Shown piece after piece: positions 1-7,572 of a stretch of DNA of 64,000 bases. The stretch is from SCN-70-22 sp046327755. GTDB lineage: Bacteria > Gemmatimonadota > Gemmatimonadetes > Gemmatimonadales > Gemmatimonadaceae. How positions within the stretch are numbered: the first letter of the stretch is position 1; every line of letters starts with the position of its first letter. The DNA is taken from the NCBI GenBank assembly GCA_046327755.1, contig JAXLXW010000001.1:744001-808000 (forward strand), in the 5' to 3' direction. The notes beneath the pieces were generated by a model, which was not told the DNA's origin, did no database searches, and worked only from the letters and a program-made list of their open reading frames with translations. The position numbers and the translations under genes are program-made.

Positions 1-875
1 TGGCGCTCGACGACGCACGCGGGGCACTCCCGACCGCCACGCGCGCCCACACGATCACGCGCGAGGTGCGCCTTCCGCGCCCCCTGGCCCGTGTGGTCCC
101 GCTCCTCGAGCGATGCCGGGCCCTGCTGGAGGAGTGGCGCCTCGATGCCCCGGTGTGCGCGGTGACGGTCGCGATCACCGCCACCGCACCACTGCACGGT
201 GCGCAGGGCGAGTTGCTCGACCCGGCCTGGCGCGACCCGGCCGCTGCCGACGCCGCCTTCGCCCGCCTGCGCGCAACGTTAGGCACGGGAGCCATCGTGC
301 GCCCGGTGCTGCGCGACACGCACCGGCCGGAGCGCGCCGGCGAGTGGGAACGGGTGGAAGATCCGATGGGGGACGGGAGCGGCGTGGGGGCGGGTGACGG
401 GCGAGGAGGGCCGGCGCGTTCGCCGGCCCCGGCACCCGCCGCGCACGTCATCCCGGCGGGGGAACGCCCACCGGCACGGGGCGCGGGCACGGCGCGCGAA
501 GCGTTAGGCACCCGCCCGCTCTCCCTCGTGCGCGAAGGGCCCCCTGGCGCCCTGCCCCCCCTGGCCGCCCGCCCGCTCCCGCCGTCGCTCCTGCGTGCAC
601 CAGCGCTGCGCCAACTGGAAACGCCGGAACGTGCCGAGGTCCGCACCACCGACGACCGCACGACGAGCCCGCCGCGCGCCATCCGGTGGCGCGAGCAGGT
701 GATCACCGTGGCCCGCGCCATCGGCCCCGAACGCCTCACCGGCGACTGGTGGGAATCGGGCTACGCCCGCGACTACTGGCGCTGCGAGGATACCACGGGG
801 ACCAGCCATCTCGTCCTTTACCGCGATTGCACCGCCTCCGACAACGCCTGGTTCATCCACGGCTGGTACGACTGA
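1..875 (+). CDS. imuB: ImuB, Y-family polymerase-like translesion protein (5' truncated by window edge)
   Basis: The reading frame is open from base 3, so the first start-like codon at 66 (GTG) is not the true start and the gene begins upstream of the window. What remains is the C-terminal part of ImuB. The LPRPL segment followed by helices of the little-finger type is typical of the family, as are the conserved tail elements RWREQV, GPERLTGDWW and RDYWRCE and the final WFIHGWYD. ImuB is a catalytically dead Y-family protein that bridges DnaE2 and the beta clamp in the damage-induced ImuA-ImuB-DnaE2 mutasome. A proline/alanine-rich variable stretch of roughly 100 residues separates the two conserved parts. 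dnaE2 follows about 60 bases downstream, which supports the call. An imuA gene and a LexA box would be expected off the left edge. Confidence 0.88.
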   Translation, partial: ALDDARGALPTATRAHTITREVRLPRPLARVVPLLERCRALLEEWRLDAPVCAVTVAITATAPLHGAQGELLDPAWRDPAAADAAFARLRATLGTGAIVRPVLRDTHRPERAGEWERVEDPMGDGSGVGAGDGRGGPARSPAPAPAAHVIPAGERPPARGAGTAREALGTRPLSLVREGPPGALPPLAARPLPPSLLRAPALRQLETPERAEVRTTDDRTTSPPRAIRWREQVITVARAIGPERLTGDWWESGYARDYWRCEDTTGTSHLVLYRDCTASDNAWFIHGWYD

Positions 876-890
876 CCCCCGTAGGACTCG

Positions 891-936
891 TCTTCTCGTC
901 TTCTCGTCTTCTCGTCTTCTCGTCTTCTCGTCTTCT
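891..936 (+). repeat. 8-bp tandem repeat TCTTCTCG between imuB and dnaE2
   Basis: Five perfect tandem copies of TCTTCTCG (891-930) are followed by a diverged sixth copy. The array fills most of the gap between the imuB stop and the conserved start of DnaE2. It is all pyrimidine apart from one G per unit, so it cannot act as a Shine-Dalgarno site. An 8-bp unit shifts reading frame when a copy is gained or lost. Confidence 0.9.
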
Positions 937-3900
937 GTCGTACGCAGAACTGCACTGTCACTCCGTCTTCTCCCTGCTCGACGGGGCCTCCGAACCCGAG
1001 GCGCTGGTCGCGCGAGCCAAGGCGTTAGGCATGCCGGCGCTCGCCCTCACCGACCACGACGACCTGGGAGGCGCCGTCCGCTTCGCCCAGGCGGCGCGCG
1101 AGGCGGGGATCGGCGGGATCCTCGGCTGCGAACTCACGCTCGACATCGACGGACTCCCATCCCACCTGGTCCTCCTGGCCGAGTCGCGCACGGGGTACGG
1201 GAACATCGCCTCGCTCATCACGCGGGGGCGGATGGACCATCCGCGCGGGGAGCCGCGCGTCTCGCTCGACACGCTCGCCGCCCACACCGACGGGATCTTC
1301 GCCCTCACCGGGTGCCCGCGCGGGTGGATCCCCTCGCGAATTGCAGCTGGCGATGTGGACGGGGCCTGCGAGGCGGCGGCCACGCTCCTCGACCTCTTCG
1401 AGGGGCGTCTCGCCATCGAGGTGTGGGATCATCACCTCCCGGAGGAACGTGCCCTCGTCCGCCACCTGATCCCCCTCGCCAGGTCGCTGGGGATCCCGTG
1501 GGTGGTGACGAACGACGTGCACTACGCCCTCCCCACGGGACGCGTGGTCCACGACGTCCTCTCGGCGCTGCGCCACGAACGGACGCTCGACACGATGGGA
1601 CAGCGCCTGCGCCCCAACGGGGAATGGTACCTCAAGGGGAGCCAGCAGCTGCAACGCCGGTGGCGCCACGACGACGCCGGGTTGCGCGCGTCGCTGGCGA
1701 TTGCCGAGCGGTGCGCGTTCCGGCTGGAAGACCTGCGCCCCACGCTCCCGACCTTTCCGCTCCCGCCCGGGGTGAGCGCCGACGAGTACCTCGCGCGCCT
1801 CGTGGAGCAGGGGGTCCGCGAACGATGGGGCGAGCAGTGCACCGACAAGCACCGGGCGCAGGTGGCCCATGAACTCGACACGATCCGGCGCCTGGGGCTC
1901 GCCGGTTACTTCCTGATCGTGTGGGACATCGTCCGCTTTGCCCATCGCACGGGGGTGCTGTGCCAGGGGCGCGGCTCGGCGGCGAATTCCGCCGTGTGCT
2001 ACTGCCTCGGGATCACCGCGGTCGACCCGATCCGCCTCGAACTCCTCTTCGAGCGGTTCCTGAGCGACGAGCGCCAGGAGGCCCCCGACATCGACATCGA
2101 CTTCGCGCACCGCGACCGCGAGCAGGTGCTGCAGTACGTCTACACGCGCTATGGGCGCGAGCATGCCGCGATGGTCTGCGAGCAGATCACCTATCGTGGC
2201 CGTTCGGCGGTGCGTGATGCTGCGCGTGTGTTGGGGTTCTCGGTGCAGCAAGCCGACGTGCTGAGCGCACTCAGCGACCGATTCTCGGCGAAGGCGACCG
2301 CGGAGGCGTTGCGGGGGGGGACCGCGCCGGCCGACATGCTGGCCCGCGAATACGACCTCGACCCGCAGAGCGACCGCCCCGGGATTCCCGACGACCCGCG
2401 CAAGCAGCGCGACGAGTGGAGCGCCGAGCGGCTGCTGGCGGAGCGCATGGGCCAGGGGATGGTGCGGGGGACGGAAGCGACGACGCGGATGCGGGAGGAG
2501 AAGGCGGTGCACCGGCGCGGGCTGGCGGGGGAAGGGCGGGACGGGAGACGGGAGACGGGAGACGGGAGTGCGCCGCGGCGCGGCGCGGGAGAGAACGCGC
2601 GGGGGGATGCGCGGGGGGATGCGCGGGAGGATGCACATCGGCTGGCGCGAGAGGCGGCGGCGCGAAGCGGGCGTCCGGAGTTGGCCAAGCGGCGGAAGCA
2701 CGAATGGGATTCCGGCGGGCGGACGCGCGTCGGCGACAGCCGCACGGGCGATAGCCGCACGGGTGACAGCCGCACGGGTGACAACCGCACGGGCAACGCT
2801 GGAGACCACGTGGATGGGGGGGCGCCCTCGGATGCGGCGCCGGCCCAACCCGGGGGGGAGCGCCACTCGAAGGGCTATGAGCCATTCGGCAACGCCAACG
2901 CACAGGCCACGCGGCAGCAGAACACCCGCAACCAGGCGCTGGTGGATCGCCTGGAGGCGGACGGGAAGTCGTTAGGCACCTCCCGGGACACGGCCACCGA
3001 TCCCGCCTCCCCGCTCGCCTCCACCATCTTCGCCCAGGCCGGGCTCGATCCCAACGACCGCCGGGTGCACGTCCTCCCCGACATCGTCGAGGGGCTGCAC
3101 CAGGCGCCGCGCCACCGCTCGATCCACGTCGGGGGGTTCGTCCTCACCGCCGAGCCATTGCGCACGGTGGTCCCGATCGAGCCGGCGTCGATGCCGAACC
3201 GCACGGTGATCCAGTGGGAGCGCGACGACCTCGACCCGGTGGGGCTGGTCAAGATCGACTTGTTAGGCCTGGGGATGCTCACCGTCCTGCAGGACTGCCT
3301 CAAGTACATCCGCGCCGCCCGCGGCGTCACGCTCGACCTCGGGCAGCTCGACATGACGGACCAGGCCGTGTACGACGACTTGTGCGCCGCCGACACGATC
3401 GGCGTCTTCCAGGTGGAGAGCCGGGCGCAGATGAACACGCTCCCGCGCCTCAAGCCGCGCTGCTTCTACGACCTCGTGGTGGAGGTCGCGCTCATCCGCC
3501 CGGGGCCGATCCAGGGCGAGATGGTGCACCCGTACCTCAGGCGGCGCGCCGGCGAGGAGCCGGTGACCTATCCGCACCCCGCGGTGGAGCCGATCCTCAA
3601 GCGCACGTTAGGCGTCCCGCTCTTCCAGGAGCAGGGAATGCAGGTGGCGATCGCCGCGGCAGGCTTCACGCCGGGTGAGGCCGACATCCTGCGCCGGGCG
3701 ATGGGGCACAAGCGCTCGCGCGAGCGGATGGCGGCGATCTGCGAGAAGCTCATCACCGGGATGGCGCGCAACGGGATCCCCGAGGATGTCGCGCGCCGGA
3801 TCTACAACCAGATCAACGCCTTTGCCGACTACGGCTTTCCGGAGTCGCACTCGGCGAGCTTCGCGCTCATCGTCTACGCGTCGGCGTACCTGCGCCACTA

Positions 3901-5038
3901 CTACGCCCCGGAGTTCACGGCGGCGATCCTCAACGCACAGCCGATGGGCTTCTACTCGGTGGGGACGCTGATCGAGGATGCGAAGCGGCACGGTGTGGAG
4001 GTGCGCCCGGTCGACCTCACGTGCTCGGCGTGGGATCACGCGCTGGAACTGGGGAATGGGGACGTCGTGGTGCCGGTGGGGGTGGAGGTGGGGATCCGGC
4101 GCGGCAGCGTTAGGCAGGACGGGGGCCAGGCGACGGAAGGCGGGCGTGCGGCGCGACGCACGGCGGGGGAACAGGCGCGCATGGGCAAGGAAGCGCGCGA
4201 GGAGACGCGCGAGGAGGCGCGCGAGGGGGGGCACAGGCGAGAGCGCGAGGGCGCGGCGTCTCGGAAGGCGGGGGCGTTGCACGGCAGGGGGAGCGAACGG
4301 GAACCCCCTCCCGCCGTCCGCCTCGGCCTCCGCCTCGTGCACGGACTCGGCGCCGCCGCGCGCGAGAAGCTCGAGCACGCCCTCGAGCAGGGTCCCTTCC
4401 GCGACATCCCCGACGTCATCCAGCGCGCAGGGCTCGACCAGCGTGCACTGCGCGCCCTCGCCGAAGCCGGCGCCTTCGACACCATGGTCCCCGACGTCCC
4501 GCCCTCGGAACGCCGGCGCGTCGCCCTCTGGCGCGTCCTCGAGGCGCTGCGCGGCGACGCCGGCCCCCTCGCCCCGTCGCGCCTGCGCCCCGCACGCCCC
4601 CCGCTCCCCGCCATGTCCCGCCTCGAGACCACCGACGCCGACTACCGCCTCACCGGGCTCTCGCTCAACGGCCACCCGATGCGCCACCTGCGCCAACTCC
4701 TCCACCCCAATGGCGTCCGCACCTCCCGTGAGCTGCAACAGCACGGGCGCGACGGCGAGCGCGTCGCCCATGCCGGGCTCGTGATCTGCCGCCAGCGCCC
4801 CGGCACCGCCAAGGGCTTCGTCTTCCTCTCGCTGGAAGACGAGACCGGGATCCTCAACGTCGTCGTCACCCCCAAGCGCTTCGAACGCCAGGCGTTGATG
4901 ATCTCCACCTCTCCGCTCCTCCTCGTGCGCGGGACGCTCCAGGTCGAGAGCAACGTCGTCAACCTGCGCGGCGAGCAGTTCACCCCCCTCAAGGCCGACG
5001 CGGGCGAGGCGTGGGCCCGCAGCCACGACTTCCACTAG
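935..5038 (+). CDS. dnaE2: Error-prone DNA polymerase III alpha subunit DnaE2, with two large repeat-encoded insertions
   Basis: This is the C-family polymerase of the damage-induced mutasome. The N-terminus is a PHP domain (YAELHCHS, then TDHDDLGG). The catalytic palm has PDIDIDF near residues 384-390. The HVGGFV, PNRTVIQW and GLGMLT blocks follow, and the C-terminus has an OB-fold (GFVFLSLEDE) and ends in HDFH. The start is unresolved: no ATG, GTG or TTG lies in frame between the imuB stop and YAELHCHS. I placed it at CTG 935; the nearest normal in-frame candidate is GTG 749, inside imuB. At about 1,367 residues it is some 300 longer than usual. Extra segments of about 230 residues (bases ~2330-3020) and 75 residues (~4085-4310) are charged, low-complexity and encoded by tandem repeats. 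Function is secure; the start is not. Confidence 0.9.
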   Translation: MSYAELHCHSVFSLLDGASEPEALVARAKALGMPALALTDHDDLGGAVRFAQAAREAGIGGILGCELTLDIDGLPSHLVLLAESRTGYGNIASLITRGRMDHPRGEPRVSLDTLAAHTDGIFALTGCPRGWIPSRIAAGDVDGACEAAATLLDLFEGRLAIEVWDHHLPEERALVRHLIPLARSLGIPWVVTNDVHYALPTGRVVHDVLSALRHERTLDTMGQRLRPNGEWYLKGSQQLQRRWRHDDAGLRASLAIAERCAFRLEDLRPTLPTFPLPPGVSADEYLARLVEQGVRERWGEQCTDKHRAQVAHELDTIRRLGLAGYFLIVWDIVRFAHRTGVLCQGRGSAANSAVCYCLGITAVDPIRLELLFERFLSDERQEAPDIDIDFAHRDREQVLQYVYTRYGREHAAMVCEQITYRGRSAVRDAARVLGFSVQQADVLSALSDRFSAKATAEALRGGTAPADMLAREYDLDPQSDRPGIPDDPRKQRDEWSAERLLAERMGQGMVRGTEATTRMREEKAVHRRGLAGEGRDGRRETGDGSAPRRGAGENARGDARGDAREDAHRLAREAAARSGRPELAKRRKHEWDSGGRTRVGDSRTGDSRTGDSRTGDNRTGNAGDHVDGGAPSDAAPAQPGGERHSKGYEPFGNANAQATRQQNTRNQALVDRLEADGKSLGTSRDTATDPASPLASTIFAQAGLDPNDRRVHVLPDIVEGLHQAPRHRSIHVGGFVLTAEPLRTVVPIEPASMPNRTVIQWERDDLDPVGLVKIDLLGLGMLTVLQDCLKYIRAARGVTLDLGQLDMTDQAVYDDLCAADTIGVFQVESRAQMNTLPRLKPRCFYDLVVEVALIRPGPIQGEMVHPYLRRRAGEEPVTYPHPAVEPILKRTLGVPLFQEQGMQVAIAAAGFTPGEADILRRAMGHKRSRERMAAICEKLITGMARNGIPEDVARRIYNQINAFADYGFPESHSASFALIVYASAYLRHYYAPEFTAAILNAQPMGFYSVGTLIEDAKRHGVEVRPVDLTCSAWDHALELGNGDVVVPVGVEVGIRRGSVRQDGGQATEGGRAARRTAGEQARMGKEAREETREEAREGGHRREREGAASRKAGALHGRGSEREPPPAVRLGLRLVHGLGAAAREKLEHALEQGPFRDIPDVIQRAGLDQRALRALAEAGAFDTMVPDVPPSERRRVALWRVLEALRGDAGPLAPSRLRPARPPLPAMSRLETTDADYRLTGLSLNGHPMRHLRQLLHPNGVRTSRELQQHGRDGERVAHAGLVICRQRPGTAKGFVFLSLEDETGILNVVVTPKRFERQALMISTSPLLLVRGTLQVESNVVNLRGEQFTPLKADAGEAWARSHDFH
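2534..2568 (+). repeat. 7-bp repeat GGGAGAC inside dnaE2, G-quadruplex-capable
   Basis: GGGAGAC is repeated with GGG runs at 2543, 2550, 2557 and 2564, preceded by further GGG runs at 2534 and 2538. The sequence fits the G3-N4 quadruplex pattern on the coding strand. It is the reverse complement of the TCTCCCG-type unit found just upstream of coxG. Confidence 0.85.
2597..2632 (+). repeat. 12-bp tandem repeat in dnaE2 insertion 1
   Basis: Three copies of GCGCGGGGGGAT are present, the third with one change. They encode the protein repeat ARGD-ARGD-ARED. Because the unit is a multiple of three, copy number can vary without breaking the frame. Confidence 0.85.
2735..2794 (+). repeat. 15-bp tandem repeat in dnaE2 insertion 1
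   Basis: Four copies of GACAGCCGCACGGGY are present with small differences. They encode GDSRT three times and then GDNRT. The unit keeps frame, so this looks like repeat expansion within a linker rather than a folded domain. Confidence 0.9.
4195..4230 (+). repeat. 12-bp tandem repeat in dnaE2 insertion 2
   Basis: Three copies of GCGCGAGGAGRC, the last diverged to a G-run, encode the charged EAREETREEAREGG stretch of the second DnaE2 insertion. Confidence 0.8.
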
Positions 5039-5150
5039 CCGCCTCCTGGTGCAACGCCGACGCTAACGCCGCGCGAAGACCGAGCGATCCCTCCCGGCCG
5101 CGCGTAGTTTCGAAGCTCCCCCAAGCCCACCATCCACGCCGTCGGTCGAC

Positions 5151-7496
5151 GTGATTGCTGTCCGCAAGCCCCGCCATCTCTTCGTGACGGCCGTCGCCGC
5201 CACGCTCGCCACCTCCACGGCCGCGCCGGCAATCGCCCAGGCGCAACGTGCGGCCCCCGCACCGGCCGATCGCGCGCAGACGTCGCCCATCCCGCGTGGC
5301 GCCGGACGCACGGCACCGGACGGGCGCCGAGAGCTGCGTGCCGTCCCCGCGGCCGGCGCGATCCGCATCGATGGCGCGCTCGACGACGCGACGTGGCGCA
5401 ACAACGCCCCATCATCCGACTTCGTCCAGAGCGAACCGCTCAACGGCGAGCCGGCCACCGAGCGCACGGAGGTCTGGGTCGCCTTTGACGATGACTACCT
5501 CTACATCGCCGCGCACCTGCACGACTCGCAGCCCGGCCACCCGATCGTCACCGACATCAAGAAGGACTTCAAGGAAGAAGACCAGGACGACTTCGAGGTC
5601 TTGCTCGACACCTTTGGCGACCGGCGCAACGGCTACGTCTTCAGCACCAACGTCGAGGGAGCGCGCCACGACCGGCAGGTCGCCCTCGAGGGGCGCGAGG
5701 TGAACCAGAGCTGGGACGCCGTCTGGGACGTGCGCACGCGGCAGGTGGAGGACGGTTGGACAGCGGAGCTCCGCATCCCGTTCCGGGCCCTCCGTTTCGA
5801 CAAGGCGTCGACACAACCGTGGGGGGTGAACTTCTCGCGGCACATCCGCCGCAAGAACGAGGTGGTCTTCTGGTCGGCGGTCCCGCGCGCCTTCAACCTC
5901 AACCGTGTCTCGCTGGCCGGGAACCTTGTGGGGCTGCGCGTGGGGAGCGCCGGCCGAGACCTGCGCGTGAAGCCCTACCTCGCCGAAACAACCGTGCGCC
6001 CGCTCGGCACGACGGCCGCCCCCGCTCCGCGCTTCACCAACGACGTGAACGTCGGGGCCGACATCAAGGCCGCGCTCACCCCCGGCCTCACGCTCGACGT
6101 CACGCTCAACCCCGACTTCGGCCAGGCCGAGGCCGACGAACAGCAGGTCAACCTCACGCAGTTCTCGCTCTTCCTGCCCGAGAAGCGCGACTTCTTCCTC
6201 GAGAACTCGGGCGTCTTCTACATCGGCGATGCCGCGCGCAACAACCGCGTGAACACCGTCCCGACGCCTGACGAGGACAACCTTCTCTTCTTCTCGCGCC
6301 GCATCGGCCTCTCGCGCTCCGGCGTCCAGATCCCGATCGACGGCGGATTGCGCCTGACGGGAAAACTCACCGAGTCGTCACGCCTCGGCATCCTCTCGAT
6401 CAACGAGCGAGGCGACGCGTTCAACCCGCGCGCCAACTCGAGTGTCTTCCGCTTCCGCCAGAACCTCGGGCGCGTCGGCAACGACCTCGGGTTCTTCGCC
6501 ATGCAGCGCATCAACCTCGGCGGCCCCGACACCGGCATCGTGCGCCAGCGCGGCGACTACTTCAACCGGGTGTACGGCATCGACAACAACCTGCGCCTCT
6601 TCCGCACGCTGGACTGGAACTCGTATGTCGTGCGCACCTACGCGACGGATGGCGCGGACGGCGGCTACGCGTGGCGCTCGACGATCAATCGCGAGGGGAA
6701 CTTCCTGCACGTGAAGGGGGGCGTAATGCAGCTGGGCCCCGGCTTCCAGAACGACCTGGGCTACTATCGCCGCACCGACATCCGGAAGTACCTCCTCGAC
6801 ACCGGCTTGCGCCCGCGCTCCCCGTGGCTGCGCGCGCACACGATCCGCGAGTTCCACCCGCACGTCGTGTGGGACTACCAGGAGGACCTGAAGACGGGCG
6901 ACATGGTGTCGAAGAACCTGCACACCGGGTGGTCCACCTTCTTCAACAACGGGGCCGTCATCGAGCTCTCCGCGAACCCGAGGTTCAACCGGCTCACGGC
7001 TCCCCTGCGCCCGAACGCGAAGATGGCCGAGCCGCTCGCGCCGGGTGGCTACGGTTGGACGGAATGGCAGGTCTACGTCGTGAGCGACCAGAGTCGCCCG
7101 ATCTCCACCGACACGCGCATCATCTGGGGGGGGCTCTACTCGGGGACACAGCGCACGATCAACGGATCGGTCACGCTGCGCGCCGGCTATCGCCTGCGCG
7201 CCTCGCTGGGGATGCAGCGCACCTCGGCCACGCTCGATCGCCCCAACGTCGCCTTCGTCAACAACCTCATGACCGCCAAGGTGAACTACTCGTTCACGAC
7301 GAACATGTTCATCGACGCACTCTCGCAGTACGACGAGGTCACGAAGCAGTTCAACGCCAACGTGCGCTTCAACCTCATCCACCACCCGCTGAGCGACCTC
7401 TTCATCGTCTACAACGACCAGCGCATCATCACCCCGGACGCTCCAATCCCAGGGCGTGCGCTGATGGTCAAGTTCACGCAGATGCTGGCGTTCTAG
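5151..7496 (+). CDS. Secreted DUF5916-family protein with N-terminal CBM9-like domain and C-terminal beta-barrel
   Basis: The protein has 781 residues and starts at GTG 5151. It opens with a signal peptide ending near AIAQAQ. A CBM9-like beta-sandwich follows (IDGALDDATW, DDDYLYIAAHLHD, DDFEVLLDTF). After it comes the long DUF5916 region, with FSRRIGLSRSG, EKRDFFLENSG and repeated aromatic strands, ending in MLAF as in an outer-membrane barrel. Such proteins are common in FCB bacteria. They are thought to sit in the outer membrane and act on or bind polymers, but no reaction is established. The gene stands alone, with about 110 bases upstream for its own promoter and a strong shared terminator downstream. 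Confidence 0.8.
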   Translation: MIAVRKPRHLFVTAVAATLATSTAAPAIAQAQRAAPAPADRAQTSPIPRGAGRTAPDGRRELRAVPAAGAIRIDGALDDATWRNNAPSSDFVQSEPLNGEPATERTEVWVAFDDDYLYIAAHLHDSQPGHPIVTDIKKDFKEEDQDDFEVLLDTFGDRRNGYVFSTNVEGARHDRQVALEGREVNQSWDAVWDVRTRQVEDGWTAELRIPFRALRFDKASTQPWGVNFSRHIRRKNEVVFWSAVPRAFNLNRVSLAGNLVGLRVGSAGRDLRVKPYLAETTVRPLGTTAAPAPRFTNDVNVGADIKAALTPGLTLDVTLNPDFGQAEADEQQVNLTQFSLFLPEKRDFFLENSGVFYIGDAARNNRVNTVPTPDEDNLLFFSRRIGLSRSGVQIPIDGGLRLTGKLTESSRLGILSINERGDAFNPRANSSVFRFRQNLGRVGNDLGFFAMQRINLGGPDTGIVRQRGDYFNRVYGIDNNLRLFRTLDWNSYVVRTYATDGADGGYAWRSTINREGNFLHVKGGVMQLGPGFQNDLGYYRRTDIRKYLLDTGLRPRSPWLRAHTIREFHPHVVWDYQEDLKTGDMVSKNLHTGWSTFFNNGAVIELSANPRFNRLTAPLRPNAKMAEPLAPGGYGWTEWQVYVVSDQSRPISTDTRIIWGGLYSGTQRTINGSVTLRAGYRLRASLGMQRTSATLDRPNVAFVNNLMTAKVNYSFTTNMFIDALSQYDEVTKQFNANVRFNLIHHPLSDLFIVYNDQRIITPDAPIPGRALMVKFTQMLAF

Positions 7497-7520
7497 CCGG
7501 CGCCACGTCGCACACACAAA

Positions 7521-7553
7521 CGCGCCCCGCACGCTCGTCGCGTGCGGGGCGCG
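7521..7553. terminator. Bidirectional terminator hairpin between convergent genes
   Basis: A perfect 14-bp stem (7521-7534 with 7540-7553) has a 5-base loop, TCGTC, and is followed by CTTGTCTT. It lies between the DUF5916 gene and the convergent hydrolase/VanX gene. Confidence 0.85.
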
Positions 7554-7572
7554 CTTGTCTTCGGGCGCGGGC

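Noticed and set aside
1025..2866. A 613-codon frame on the - strand inside dnaE2
   Set aside because: It is a shadow of dnaE2, rich in Arg, Pro and Ala, without recognisable domains or a good start.
2330..3020. A mobile element or intein inserted in dnaE2
   Set aside because: The insertion has no intein splice motifs, no transposase and no terminal repeats. It consists of low-complexity coding repeats that keep the frame.
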